64,000 nucleotides of DNA from Endobacter medicaginis (GCF_014192375.1 NZ_JACHXV010000001.1:124001-188000); one strand, 5' to 3'; positions 8,892-17,131 are shown, counted from the first letter of the stretch. The notes: a model not told the origin generated them from the letters alone. Numbers and translations: made by a program.

Positions 8892-10256
8892 TCACACAGG
8901 GTTCAGCGCGGTGGCGATCGCGGCCGACAGGGGCCGCGCCGGATCCGGCACGAAGCCCGGCAGATCCGCGCCGAGCAGTTCGCGCCGGTTCCGCTCGCTG
9001 CTGACCGAATAGGCGGTGATGGCAACGCTGTAGCTCCGGGCCGGATCGGGCACGAGCGGCGTCGCGTAAAGAAAATCGCCCGTCCGACGCGCATAGGCGG
9101 TGCGGCCATCGAACTGATTGACCCGCTTGAGCACCACATCGCGCAAGGTCGCACCGTCGACCTTGCCATAGGCGATCGGTCCGTCGAAGCGAAGGAACGC
9201 ATCGCGCTCAACCACACGCACTGGTCCGGCCGGCAACCCGTCGCCAAACGTCGTGTGCTGCATCAGGGCCAGATCGACCTTGTCATGCCGCCTGATGCTG
9301 TCGGCGAGAAACAGAACCGCCTCATCGAGCGCCATCGCGTGCGGCGCAGTACCCACCACGGCGAGATCGGCCGGAGTGAGCAACGATTGCGCCTGCGCCA
9401 GCATCGCTGCCATCCCGGCGTCGCTGGCGCTGTCGGCATCGAGCACGACATCACGCGCATCGAGCCTGATCCCGCCCGCGGTATCGAACACCCGCACCAC
9501 CTGGAACGCCGAAGACCACGATCCCGAGTGCAGATGCATCGCATCGGGGGCGAAGCGCTCGGCGAATCGCAGATGGTCATGCGCCCCGTGCAGCAGGAAA
9601 GGCGGCTTCAGCGACGGCAGCACCGAGCGATCCGCCATGAACCCTGCGTGCACCAGCGCGATCGGCAGATCCGCGCCCGCAAACAAGGTCCCGAATCGCG
9701 CCTTCGCATAATCCGCCGGTTCCGGCACCGAATAGGCACCGCGCCACTGTTTCGGGTAGATCGCCATCACCGGCGTGCCGAGCACTGCCATCACCAGGCG
9801 CAACCGCCCCGCCCGCAGCGTGACCGAGGCCGGGCCATAGGCGAGATCGCTGCGTGGATCGGTGATGTCGCTCAGCAGCACCGCGCCGCTGCCGGTCACC
9901 GCGGCCGCGAAACGCCGCGGATCGAACAGGTCGCTGTCATGATTGCCGATCGTCACATAGGTCGGCGCCAGCCCGACGAAACCGCGGATCAGGGCGATAT
10001 CCACCGCACCCTCGTTGCGGCGGGAAATCGCATTGTTGTGCTCGAACACGTCGCCATTGACGACGATCGCCACCTGCCCGCGTGCTGTGGCGACCTCCCG
10101 GCGCACCGCGGCCAGCAGTTTCGGCGTCCAGGCGTAGCCGGAATGCAGATCGCCCATCAGGATCAGGGTCTGCACGGGTTCTGTCACGCTCTCTCGGGCC
10201 CGCGCGATGAACGGGGTGGCCAGTGTCAGGGCGGCGAGGGTGCGGCGGGTCAGCAT
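8892..10256 (-). CDS. Tat-exported calcineurin-like phosphoesterase / 5'-nucleotidase-like protein
   Basis: The metallophosphoesterase motifs are present in order: MGDLHSGY (D-x-H), VNGDVFEHNN (GDxxE-like), TIGNHDSDLF (GNHD) and later HGAHDHLRF. The family hydrolyses phosphomonoesters or nucleotides using two metal ions. The N-terminus from the ATG at 10256 is MLTRRTLAALTLATPFIARA, a twin-arginine-type signal, so export to the periplasm is likely. Length is 454 residues. No canonical 5'-nucleotidase C-terminal domain was recognised, so the substrate is unknown. An upstream in-frame ATG at 10289 lies inside a hairpin repeat and was not used. Confidence 0.78.
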   Translation of the reverse strand: MLTRRTLAALTLATPFIARARESVTEPVQTLILMGDLHSGYAWTPKLLAAVRREVATARGQVAIVVNGDVFEHNNAISRRNEGAVDIALIRGFVGLAPTYVTIGNHDSDLFDPRRFAAAVTGSGAVLLSDITDPRSDLAYGPASVTLRAGRLRLVMAVLGTPVMAIYPKQWRGAYSVPEPADYAKARFGTLFAGADLPIALVHAGFMADRSVLPSLKPPFLLHGAHDHLRFAERFAPDAMHLHSGSWSSAFQVVRVFDTAGGIRLDARDVVLDADSASDAGMAAMLAQAQSLLTPADLAVVGTAPHAMALDEAVLFLADSIRRHDKVDLALMQHTTFGDGLPAGPVRVVERDAFLRFDGPIAYGKVDGATLRDVVLKRVNQFDGRTAYARRTGDFLYATPLVPDPARSYSVAITAYSVSSERNRRELLGADLPGFVPDPARPLSAAIATALNPV

Positions 10257-10262
10257 CCACGT

Positions 10263-10315
10263 ATCCTGGGGCTTTGCCCCAGACCCCACCAGAGGGCAGT
10301 CGCCCTCTGGACCCC
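10263..10315. repeat. GC-rich double-hairpin repeat, copy 1
   Basis: Two adjacent hairpins: CTGGGGC/GCCCCAG around TTT (10266-10282) and CCAGAGGGC/GCCCTCTGG around AGTC (10289-10310), joined by ACCCCA. The same plan recurs at 46100-46149. It lies between copB and the phosphoesterase gene, with its ATCC end facing the downstream gene. It resembles REP-type elements. Confidence 0.8.
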
Positions 10316-10322
10316 CTTGACG

Positions 10323-11216
10323 TCAGAAAAAGCTCCTGACGCCGAGCACGAGCTGCAATGCCGAGCCGGCCTGGCCGCCCTCGTAGGTCCAGGAGGCGCC
10401 GACATAAGGGGCGAGCTGGCGCCAGACCTCGTAGCGCAGGCGAAGCCCGAGCTCGGCTTCGCTCAGGCCCGACACACGCCCGGCGCGGCGGTCGTCCTGG
10501 GCGGCGAAATCCAGCTCCGCGCGTGGCTGCAACACCAGCCGCTGGGTGAGGAAACTGTCATGCCAGCCTTCCAGCCGACCGAGCACGCGGCCATCGGTGG
10601 CGATGAACAGGCTCGCCTCGGTCTCGAACCACTCGGGGGCGAGTCCCTCGACGGCGAACGCGACATAGGTGCGGTTCGGCCCGGCCAGATCCTGGCGCAC
10701 CCCCGCCTGCACGTCGAAATAGCGCGTCACCGCACGCGAGTAGAACGCATCCGCCTCCGCATCGTCGAGACGGTTGCGGGTGAGCGGCCCGCGGCCCTCG
10801 GATTTGACCACCAGCCGGTCGAGATCGGTGCCCCACCAGCCCTCGCCATCCCAGCGATAGGCCGGCCGCCCGTCTGCGACCTGCAGCTCGGCGATGTTGA
10901 GGATCACCATCGAAAACCGCCGCCCGCCATTGTCCGCCATCATCGCGTCATGCGAGGCCTGCATCGCCTGCGCGCCGTAGACGCCCGATGCATACAGACC
11001 CACCGGCGGTACGGGTGCCGTCCCATGTCCTGCCGGCAGATCGGTGCCGGACGCGGGATGGAGGTTCACGACGGCCTCTGCCGCAGCCTTCGGCTTCGCG
11101 ACAGGCATCTGCATGTCCGTCATGTCCATCCCGGACATGTCCATCCCTGGCATCGACGCTGCCCAGGCGTCCGAAAATCCTCCCGACAGGAGAAGGGCAC
11201 AGACGAACCGGCGCAT
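10323..11216 (-). CDS. copB: CopB outer-membrane copper resistance protein
   Basis: 297 residues with a signal peptide (MRRFVCALLLSGGFSDAWA). The first part of the mature protein is Met/Asp rich (MPGMDMSGMDMTDMQM), a copper-binding feature of CopB. The rest is beta-rich in the PF05275 pattern: YRWDGEGWWGTDLDRLVVKSEG-like sequence near residue 110, AVTRYFDVQAGVRQDL, EASLFIATDGRVLGRLE and ending GSALQLVLGVRSFF, a beta-barrel C-terminus with terminal Phe. CopB is thought to sequester copper in the outer membrane. It follows copA with two bases between the copA stop and its ATG. Confidence 0.93.
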   Translation of the reverse strand: MRRFVCALLLSGGFSDAWAASMPGMDMSGMDMTDMQMPVAKPKAAAEAVVNLHPASGTDLPAGHGTAPVPPVGLYASGVYGAQAMQASHDAMMADNGGRRFSMVILNIAELQVADGRPAYRWDGEGWWGTDLDRLVVKSEGRGPLTRNRLDDAEADAFYSRAVTRYFDVQAGVRQDLAGPNRTYVAFAVEGLAPEWFETEASLFIATDGRVLGRLEGWHDSFLTQRLVLQPRAELDFAAQDDRRAGRVSGLSEAELGLRLRYEVWRQLAPYVGASWTYEGGQAGSALQLVLGVRSFF

Positions 11217-11218
11217 GC

Positions 11219-12841
11219 TCACGCCACCTCGGGACGCACGCTGACCACACGCATCATTCCGGCGTGCATGTGATAGAGAAGATGGCAGTGGAACGCCCAG
11301 TCGCCGGGATTGTCGGCGGTGAGGTCGAACGTCACGGTGCCGCCCGGCTGCACCAGCACCGTGTGCTTGCGCGGCGCATGACCGCCATGTCCCGTGACCA
11401 GCTCGAAGAAATGTCCGTGCAGATGGATCGGGTGGCCCATCATCGTGTCGTTGATCAGCCGCACGCGCACCCGCTCGCCGAGCCGGAACGGGATCGGTGC
11501 GGGATCGTCGCTCATCTTCACCCCGTCGAACGACCACATGTAGCGCTCCATGTTGCCGGTGAGGTGAATGTCGAGGCTGCGCGAGGGTGCGCGCACATCC
11601 GGATTGTCATCGCGCGCGACGAGATCGCGATAGACCAGCACGCGATGGTTCACATCGCGCAGTCCCAGCCCGGGCTCGCCGGTGCGGTCCTTCGGCATCA
11701 TCGCCACCATCTGCACGCCCGGCCCGAGTGCGGGCGCATCCTTCCGCGGCGACATCGCCATGCCGGGCATGCCGCCCATCCCCATGTCCTGCATCGTCAG
11801 CAAGGGTCGGGCGCGCAGCGGTGGCGCGTCCGCCCGCATCCCCGCCCTTGGTGCGAGCGTCGCCACTGCCATGCCCGAGCGGTCGATCCCCTCCGCCACC
11901 AGAGTGTAGGCCCGATCGGCGGGATGGACGATCACATCATAGGTTTCCGCGACCCCGATCTGGATCTCGTCGGTCTCCACCGGGCGGACATCCTGTCCGT
12001 CGGCCTGCACGACACTCATCGCCAGGCCCGGGATCCGCACATCGAAGATCGTCATCGACGAGGCATTGATCAGCCGCAGCCGCACGCGCTCGCCCGGCGT
12101 GAACAGACCCGTCCAGTTCTGTTGCGGCCCCTGCCCGTTGACCAGATAGGTGTAGACCGCGCCGGTCACGTCCGCGATGTCGGTCGGCGACATCCGCATC
12201 CCGGCCCATCGCAGACGCGCGCCGGCATCCAGGCCCCGGCCGCGCGCCAGCCCGGCGAGGGTCTGTTTCTGGAAATTGAACGAATCCGGCGCCTGCTTGA
12301 GCCGCGTCATGATCGCGTCAGGTGACATCGCACTGTGATCCGACAGCACGATGACGTGCTCGCGATCATACGCCACCGGATCGGCTCCGGCCGGGTCGAT
12401 GACCAGAGGGCCATACAGGCCGAGCTGTTCCTGAAAGCCCGAATGGCTGTGATACCAGTAGGTGCCGGACTGCCGCACCCGGAAGCGGTAGGTGAACCGA
12501 CCCCCGGCGGGAATGCCCGGAAAGCTGATGCCCGGCACGCCGTCCATCACCGAGGGCACCAGCAGCCCGTGCCAGTGGATCGAGCTGTCCTCGTCAAGAT
12601 CGTTGATCACCGTGATCGTCGCATCGCTGCCTTCGCGCAGGCGCAGCAGCGGCCCGGGGACCTGCCCGTTGATCCCGATCGCCCGCGTCGGCTTGCCGTC
12701 CACCACCAGATCCTGCCGCGCGATCCGCAGCGTGATGTCCGGGCCCGACAGCGCCTCCGCGTGCCCTGACGCCGTTCGCGACAGCAGTGGCGCGAGACAC
12801 GCGGCGGCGAGCACGGAGCGGCGGGTGGAGAGTATTGTCAT
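11219..12841 (-). CDS. copA: CopA periplasmic multicopper oxidase
   Basis: 540 residues from the ATG at 12841 (MTILSTRRSVLAAACLAPLL, a Tat signal). All copper-ligand motifs are visible: SSIHWHGLLVP, GTYWYHSHSG, GHPIHLHGHFFEL and WAFHCHLLYHMHAGMM. There is a Met-rich segment (MQDMGMGGMPGMAM). These define CopA/PcoA multicopper oxidases, which oxidise Cu(I) in the periplasm. A further in-frame start 13 residues upstream falls within the promoter and was rejected. It leads the copAB operon, and a MerR-type promoter lies directly upstream. Confidence 0.95.
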   Translation of the reverse strand: MTILSTRRSVLAAACLAPLLSRTASGHAEALSGPDITLRIARQDLVVDGKPTRAIGINGQVPGPLLRLREGSDATITVINDLDEDSSIHWHGLLVPSVMDGVPGISFPGIPAGGRFTYRFRVRQSGTYWYHSHSGFQEQLGLYGPLVIDPAGADPVAYDREHVIVLSDHSAMSPDAIMTRLKQAPDSFNFQKQTLAGLARGRGLDAGARLRWAGMRMSPTDIADVTGAVYTYLVNGQGPQQNWTGLFTPGERVRLRLINASSMTIFDVRIPGLAMSVVQADGQDVRPVETDEIQIGVAETYDVIVHPADRAYTLVAEGIDRSGMAVATLAPRAGMRADAPPLRARPLLTMQDMGMGGMPGMAMSPRKDAPALGPGVQMVAMMPKDRTGEPGLGLRDVNHRVLVYRDLVARDDNPDVRAPSRSLDIHLTGNMERYMWSFDGVKMSDDPAPIPFRLGERVRVRLINDTMMGHPIHLHGHFFELVTGHGGHAPRKHTVLVQPGGTVTFDLTADNPGDWAFHCHLLYHMHAGMMRVVSVRPEVA

Positions 12842-12848
12842 GTCGCCC

Positions 12849-12880
12849 AGCCTAGCCTGCGTACCAAGGTACGGTGTCAA
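12849..12880 (-). promoter_or_regulatory. MerR/CueR-type promoter of copAB
   Basis: On the minus strand TTGACA (12880-12875) is followed 20 bases later by TAGGCT (12854-12849). The long spacer carries a perfect palindrome CGTACC-TT-GGTACG (12860-12873). An over-long 19-20 bp spacer with a central dyad is the hallmark of promoters activated by MerR-family metal sensors such as CueR. The -10 ends only 8 bases before the copA ATG, so the leader would be extremely short. No merR/cueR gene is in the window. Confidence 0.7.
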
Positions 12881-12938
12881 GCCTCTTGCGTCGGCGCGAT
12901 CACATCCCTAGGTGTAACGGCAGCCGGGCAACCGGCTG

Positions 12939-13096
12939 GTGTTCTCGGGGCGGGGTGCAATTCCCCACCGGCGGTTATTGCGGCGCCTGCGCCGCATCAG
13001 CCCGCGAGCGCCCGACCGTCCTTTCGGGGAGGGTCGGGGTCAGCAGATCCGGTGTGATTCCGGAGCCGACGGTACAGTCCGGAAGAGAGAGAACAC
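12939..13096 (+). ncRNA. FMN riboswitch (RFN element)
   Basis: The conserved RFN blocks occur in order: TTCTCGGGGCGGGGTGCAAT then CCCCACCGGCGG at the 5' side, AGCCCGCGAGCG, then GTCAGCAGATCCGGTG, ATTCCGGAGCCGACGG and AGTCCGGAAGAGAGAGAA, closing the basal stem GTGTTCTC/GAGAACAC. The class binds flavin mononucleotide and represses riboflavin genes. It sits 80 bases before ribD and heads the ribD-ribE-ribBA-ribH operon. Confidence 0.97.
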
Positions 13097-13108
13097 GGGC
13101 AGACGACG

Positions 13109-13132
13109 CCCTCGCTCCGTCCGCGGAGAGGG
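13109..13132 (+). promoter_or_regulatory. Possible expression-platform hairpin after the FMN riboswitch
   Basis: CCCTC-GC-TCCG pairs with CGGA-GAGGG across a short loop, 12 bases after the riboswitch aptamer; the stem has a two-base bulge. It is followed by TGATTTAA rather than a U-tract. It could be a weak terminator or a sequestering helix for ligand-dependent control of ribD. The pairing is seen; the role is inferred. Confidence 0.35.
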
Positions 13133-13176
13133 TGATTTAACGCCCGTACTGCGCCCCCCGCACACCTGGATCATGC

Positions 13177-14208
13177 GTGTGGAACCAAGGGGTCGGGTGT
13201 TTGCCGAAGCGCCAGCCATCACCAGCACCGGAACTGCTCAGCGCCCTGCCGCCGGGGATCGTGGCCGGATTCGAGGCGGCCATCGCCGAGGCTTCGGCCT
13301 TCATCGGTGCGACGGCTCCCAACCCGCCGGTCGGCTGCACCTTGCTCGATGCGCAGTTCCGCCCGCTGGTGAGTGCCGCGCACGAGCGCGCCGGTCAGCC
13401 GCATGCCGAGGCCAACGCGCTGACCCGCGCCGCCACCGCCGGGCTCACCGATCGCATCGCGCATGTCGTCGTCACGCTCGAGCCGTGCAACCACACCGGC
13501 CGTACCCCGCCCTGCACGGAAGCGATCCTTGCCAGCCCCGCCCGCCATGTCTGGATCGGCGCGCGCGACCCCAACCCGCGCGTCGCCGGCGGCGGCATCG
13601 AGCGCCTGCGCGCCGCCGGTCGCGAGGTGCATGTGCTCGACCGCGCCGATGGTGCCGATGCGGCCGGGCTCGCCGCCGCCTGTACCGAGCTGATCGCCCC
13701 GTTCGTCCATCATGCCCGCACCGGCCGGCCGCTGGTCGTCGCCAAGGTCGCACTCGATGCGCAGGGATCGATGATCCCTCCGCCGGGGCGCCGCACCTTC
13801 ACCTCGGAGGACTCGCTGCGCCTCGCGCATCTGCTGCGCCGCCAGTCCGACGCGATCCTCACCGGCATCGGCACCATCGAGGCCGACGCACCGGAATTCA
13901 CCGTCCGCCATCTCGCCGACCATGAGGACAGGCGACGCATCCTCGCCATCGTGTCGCGCTCCCGGGATGTTCCGCCCGCGTATCGCAGCGCCGCCACGGC
14001 GCGCGGCTTCGATGTGCGGCGTTTCACCGATCCGGCGCAGGCCATCGACGCCATCGGTCGCGCCGGCGCGCTCCAGCTCCTCGTCGAGGCCGGGCCTCGT
14101 TTGCTCGCCGCCCTGCGTGAGGCCGACCTCATCGACCGGCTGCTCACCATCCGCCACGACCCCGATGGCGAGGACGCCATCACCTTCGATCACCTTCATG
14201 GATCCTGA
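13177..14208 (+). CDS. ribD: Bifunctional riboflavin biosynthesis deaminase/reductase RibD
   Basis: 343 residues from a GTG start. The N-terminal deaminase domain is complete: NPPVGCTL, QPHAEANAL and the zinc site TLEPCNHTGRTPPC. The C-terminal reductase domain (about 185-343) is recognisable by RQSDAILTGIGTIEADAP and LLVEAGPRLLAALREADLID. It is divergent, however: the usual KxAxSLDG is replaced by KVALDAQG and the DDPxLTxR motif reads DAPEFTVR. RibD converts the GTP cyclohydrolase II product by deamination then reduction. It is first in the rib operon, and ribE starts 5 bases after its stop. Confidence 0.93.
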   Translation: MWNQGVGCLPKRQPSPAPELLSALPPGIVAGFEAAIAEASAFIGATAPNPPVGCTLLDAQFRPLVSAAHERAGQPHAEANALTRAATAGLTDRIAHVVVTLEPCNHTGRTPPCTEAILASPARHVWIGARDPNPRVAGGGIERLRAAGREVHVLDRADGADAAGLAAACTELIAPFVHHARTGRPLVVAKVALDAQGSMIPPPGRRTFTSEDSLRLAHLLRRQSDAILTGIGTIEADAPEFTVRHLADHEDRRRILAIVSRSRDVPPAYRSAATARGFDVRRFTDPAQAIDAIGRAGALQLLVEAGPRLLAALREADLIDRLLTIRHDPDGEDAITFDHLHGS

Positions 14209-14212
14209 CGGC

Positions 14213-14830
14213 ATGTTCTCCGGAATCATCGAACGCCTCGGCACTGTCGTCGCCCTGCACCCTGACGGGCTCGGCGCGGTCCGCATCGAGCTCGCCACGT
14301 CCTTCCCCGATCTCGAACTCGGCGAGAGCGTCGCCGTCAATGGCGTCTGTCTCACCGTCACCGAATGCGACACCGGTGGTGCGGCGAGCTTCTTCGTCAG
14401 TGCGGAAACCCTCTCGCGCACCAATCTCGGTGCCCTGTCTGTGGGCCTCACCGTCAATCTCGAGCGCGCCGTCACCCTGTCCACCCGCCTGTCGGGCCAC
14501 ATGGTGCAGGGCCATGTCGACGCCACCGCCCGCCTGGTCGCGGCCACCGAGGCGGCGGAAGCGCATCTGCTCACCGTCGCGTTGCCCGGCGCGCTGCGCC
14601 GCTACTGCGTCGAGAAGGGCTCGATCGCGCTCAATGGCGTCAGCCTGACCATCAACGCCGTCGAGGACACCGACGACGAGGTCCGGCTGTCCTTCACCGT
14701 CATTCCCCACAGCTGGGCGCACACCAACCTCGCCCATGTCGGCATCGGCGGTGCGATCAATGTCGAGATCGACATGGTCGCCAAGCACATCGCCCGCCTG
14801 GTCGACACCGCCGGAGTTCCCGCAGCATGA
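14213..14830 (+). CDS. ribE: Riboflavin synthase (alpha subunit)
   Basis: 205 residues beginning MFSGIIERLGTVVAL, the canonical start of riboflavin synthase. Two lumazine-binding repeats are seen: the first with LGESVAVNGVCLTVTE and LGALSVGLTVNLERAVTLS-type sequence, the second with GHMVQGHVDATARL, KGSIALNGVSLTIN and INVEIDMVAKHIARLV. The enzyme dismutates two 6,7-dimethyl-8-ribityllumazine molecules to riboflavin. An ATG five codons upstream exists, but MFSGIIE is the family start. Its stop overlaps the ribBA start (ATGA). Confidence 0.97.
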   Translation: MFSGIIERLGTVVALHPDGLGAVRIELATSFPDLELGESVAVNGVCLTVTECDTGGAASFFVSAETLSRTNLGALSVGLTVNLERAVTLSTRLSGHMVQGHVDATARLVAATEAAEAHLLTVALPGALRRYCVEKGSIALNGVSLTINAVEDTDDEVRLSFTVIPHSWAHTNLAHVGIGGAINVEIDMVAKHIARLVDTAGVPAA

Positions 14831-16110
14831 TCCGCACCTCCCTCGCCGACGCGATCGCGCAGCTCCGCGCCGGCGGCCTGATCCTGATGACCGATGACGA
14901 GGACCGCGAGAACGAGGGCGATCTCGTCTGCGCCGCCGAGTTCGCCACCGCCGCCAACATCGCCTTCATGGCCCGTCGCGGCAGCGGCCTGATCTGCCTG
15001 CCGATGGAAGGCGCAATGATCGACCGCCTCGGCCTCGCGCCGATGACCGCCGCCAACCGCACCCCGCGCCAGACCGCCTTCACCGTCTCGATCGAGGCCC
15101 GCGACGGCATCACCACCGGCATCTCGGCCGCCGACCGCGCCCGCACTGTCGCCGCCGCCATCGATCCGGACACCACGCCGGACGAGATCGTCTCCCCGGG
15201 CCACATGTTCCCGCTGCGGGCTGTTGACGGTGGCGTGCTGGCGCGCGACGGCCATACCGAAGGCTCGGTCGACCTGATGCGCATGGCCGGCCTCACCCCG
15301 GCGGCGGTGATCTGCGAGGTGATGCGCGACGATGGCGAGATGATGCGCCGCGCCGAACTCGAGGCGATGGCGGCCGAGTTCGACCTGCCGATCGTCACCA
15401 TCCGCGACGTCATCGCTGCGCGCCGTGCGGCCGACGGCGCCATCGACCTCGTCGCCACCGCGACACTCCCCTCCGTGTTCGGCGAATCCGTCACCGGCGC
15501 CGAGCCCTTCACCGTGCACGCCTTCCGCAACCCCGCCGACGGGATCGAGCATCTCGCCATCGTCCACGGCACGCCCGCCGCCGCCGCACGCGCGGGTGCC
15601 GCCCCGCTGGTGCGCGTGCATTCCGAATGCCTGACCGGCGATGCGCTTGGCTCGCTGCGCTGCGATTGCGGCCCACAGCTCCAGGCCGGCCTGCGACGTA
15701 TCGCGGCCTGCCCCTACGGCATGGTGATCTATCTGCGCGGCCATGAGGGCAGGGGGATCGGGCTCGCCAACAAGATCCGCGCCTATGCGCTCCAGGACCA
15801 GGGCTTCGACACGGTGGAGGCCAACACCCATCTCGGCTTCGGCGCCGACCAGCGCGACTACACGGTCGCCGCCGCCATCCTGCGCCGGCTCGGCGTCAGT
15901 GCGCTCGACCTGCTGACCAACAACCCGGCCAAGGTCGAGGCCCTGCGCGCCCACGGTCTCGACGTCGAGGGCCGCTCGGCGATCGAGATCCCCGCCAATC
16001 CGCACAACGCGGCCTATCTGCGCACCAAGCGCCTACGCATGGGCCACTGGCTCGACGACGGCCATCACGATCCCAGTCACACTCATTGCCACCAGGAGCC
16101 TCTCGCGTGA
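14827..16110 (+). CDS. ribBA: Bifunctional DHBP synthase / GTP cyclohydrolase II
   Basis: 427 residues. The N-terminal 3,4-dihydroxy-2-butanone-4-phosphate synthase (about 1-205) shows MTDDEDRENEGDLVCAAEF, GLICLPM, the TGISAADRARTV loop and PGHMFPLRA with DGHTEGSVDL. The C-terminal GTP cyclohydrolase II (about 210-415) has RVHSECLTGDALGSLRCDCG with its three zinc cysteines, YLRGHEGRGIGL and EANTHLGFGADQRDY. Both active sites look intact. Start overlaps ribE and the stop overlaps the ribH GTG, so the operon is tightly coupled. Confidence 0.97.
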   Translation: MIRTSLADAIAQLRAGGLILMTDDEDRENEGDLVCAAEFATAANIAFMARRGSGLICLPMEGAMIDRLGLAPMTAANRTPRQTAFTVSIEARDGITTGISAADRARTVAAAIDPDTTPDEIVSPGHMFPLRAVDGGVLARDGHTEGSVDLMRMAGLTPAAVICEVMRDDGEMMRRAELEAMAAEFDLPIVTIRDVIAARRAADGAIDLVATATLPSVFGESVTGAEPFTVHAFRNPADGIEHLAIVHGTPAAAARAGAAPLVRVHSECLTGDALGSLRCDCGPQLQAGLRRIAACPYGMVIYLRGHEGRGIGLANKIRAYALQDQGFDTVEANTHLGFGADQRDYTVAAAILRRLGVSALDLLTNNPAKVEALRAHGLDVEGRSAIEIPANPHNAAYLRTKRLRMGHWLDDGHHDPSHTHCHQEPLA

Positions 16111-16595
16111 GCGTCAACCCGTCCCCTGCTTCGCAGACCGTCATCGCCTCCGGTCTGAAGCTGCGCCTCGCCCTGATCGTCAGCCAGTTCAACGACGAGA
16201 TCACCGGTGGCCTCGCCCGCGGTGCCGAGGAGTTTCTCGCCGAGAACGGCCTCGCCATCGACGAGGCCGACCGCTTCGCCGCCCCCGGTGCCTTCGAGAT
16301 GCCCCTGCTGGCCCAGGCGCTGGCGAAAACCCGCCGCTATGCCGGCATCATCTGCCTCGGCTGCGTCATCAAGGGCGACACCGCCCATTTCGAGTTCATC
16401 TCGCTCGGCGCCACCGTCGGCATCATGCAGGCCTCGCTCGCCACCGAGACTCCGATCGCGTTCGGCGTGCTGACCACCTATACCGAGGATCAGGCCCTCT
16501 CCCGCTCGCGTGCGGATGCGCACAACAAGGGGCGCGAGGCCGCCGCCGCATGCGTGGCGAGCGCGCGGCTGCTGCTGCAGATCGCGGAGGCTTAG
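16107..16595 (+). CDS. ribH: 6,7-dimethyl-8-ribityllumazine synthase
   Basis: 162 residues from the GTG at 16107, which overlaps the ribBA stop (GTGA) and has AGGAG about 10 bases before it. Family motifs: LALIVSQFNDEITGGL, the VPGAFEMP-like APGAFEMPLLAQ, GCVIKGDTAHFEFIS and AFGVLTTYTEDQALSRS followed by NKGREAAAACV. The enzyme condenses the RibD/RibBA products to the lumazine precursor and usually forms icosahedral or decameric shells. It is last in the rib operon; repeat copy 1 of the T/A-hairpin family follows 4 bases after its stop. Confidence 0.96.
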   Translation: MSVNPSPASQTVIASGLKLRLALIVSQFNDEITGGLARGAEEFLAENGLAIDEADRFAAPGAFEMPLLAQALAKTRRYAGIICLGCVIKGDTAHFEFISLGATVGIMQASLATETPIAFGVLTTYTEDQALSRSRADAHNKGREAAAACVASARLLLQIAEA

Positions 16596-16599
16596 AGAC

Positions 16600-16714
16600 C
16601 TTCTTTTTCTGAAGAAAAAGAAGCAAAAAGACTTCTGTCCGTCGGGTCAGTACGCGCGTGACGTGCTCGGACCTGACGGATGAAAGTTATTTGGTTCTTT
16701 CTTTCAAGAAAAAC
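16600..16714 (+). repeat. Bipartite T/A-hairpin repeat, copy 1
   Basis: The left end is a perfect 10-bp hairpin CTTCTTTTTC-TGAA-GAAAAAGAAG (16600-16623) followed by CAAAAAGACTTC. The right end (16682-16714) carries AAAGTTATTTGG and a decayed TTCTTTCTTTCAAGAA hairpin. The centre holds a partial inverted repeat (TCCGTCGGGTCAG against CTGACGGA). Copies 2 and 3 are at 26597 and 43071. It lies between ribH and the lipoprotein gene and may act as the rib operon terminator. Confidence 0.85.
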
Positions 16715-16737
16715 ATCCTTCTCTAGCGGAGCATCCG

Positions 16738-17124
16738 ATGCGCACCCGTCCGGCCCTGATCCTGATGCTCCTGCTCGCCGGCTGCGCCGATGACACCCCA
16801 ACCGCGCCCCAGGCACTGACGCCCACCACCACCCCGCCCAAGGCCGCGTTCAACTGGAATGACCCCAACGCGACGCCCGCAGTGCCGCCGCCGGCGGTAC
16901 AGACGGGTCCGCATGGGGAACAGCTCTCCGACGACCCCTCCGCGCCGGCCAACACGCCGCTCTGCGGCACCCAGGCGCGCGAGATCAATGCGATCGGGAG
17001 CGCGATCGACCCCGAAGCGGCGGGTGCGGCAGGAGTGTGCGCAACCTATGCCTGCTACGATCCGTTGACGGCGACATATATCGGCGCGGATGGCGCGCGC
17101 CATGTGTGCAGGCTGGCATCGTGA
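16738..17124 (+). CDS. Small predicted lipoprotein of unknown function
   Basis: 128 residues starting MRTRPALILMLLLAGCADD: a signal peptide with lipobox LLAGC, so a lipid-anchored envelope protein. The mature part is first Pro/Thr-rich, then has a C-terminal region with five Cys (PLCGTQ, GVCATYACYDP, HVCRL), which could form disulfides. GCGGAG precedes the ATG by about 7 bases. I do not recognise the family. It is directly followed by the DUF4112 gene. Confidence 0.75.
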   Translation: MRTRPALILMLLLAGCADDTPTAPQALTPTTTPPKAAFNWNDPNATPAVPPPAVQTGPHGEQLSDDPSAPANTPLCGTQAREINAIGSAIDPEAAGAAGVCATYACYDPLTATYIGADGARHVCRLAS

Positions 17125-17131
17125 GGGTGGT

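Noticed and set aside
10257-10289. Upstream ATG for the phosphoesterase giving MGSGAKPQDTW
   Set aside because: These codons lie in the GC-rich hairpin repeat; the next ATG gives a clean Tat signal peptide.
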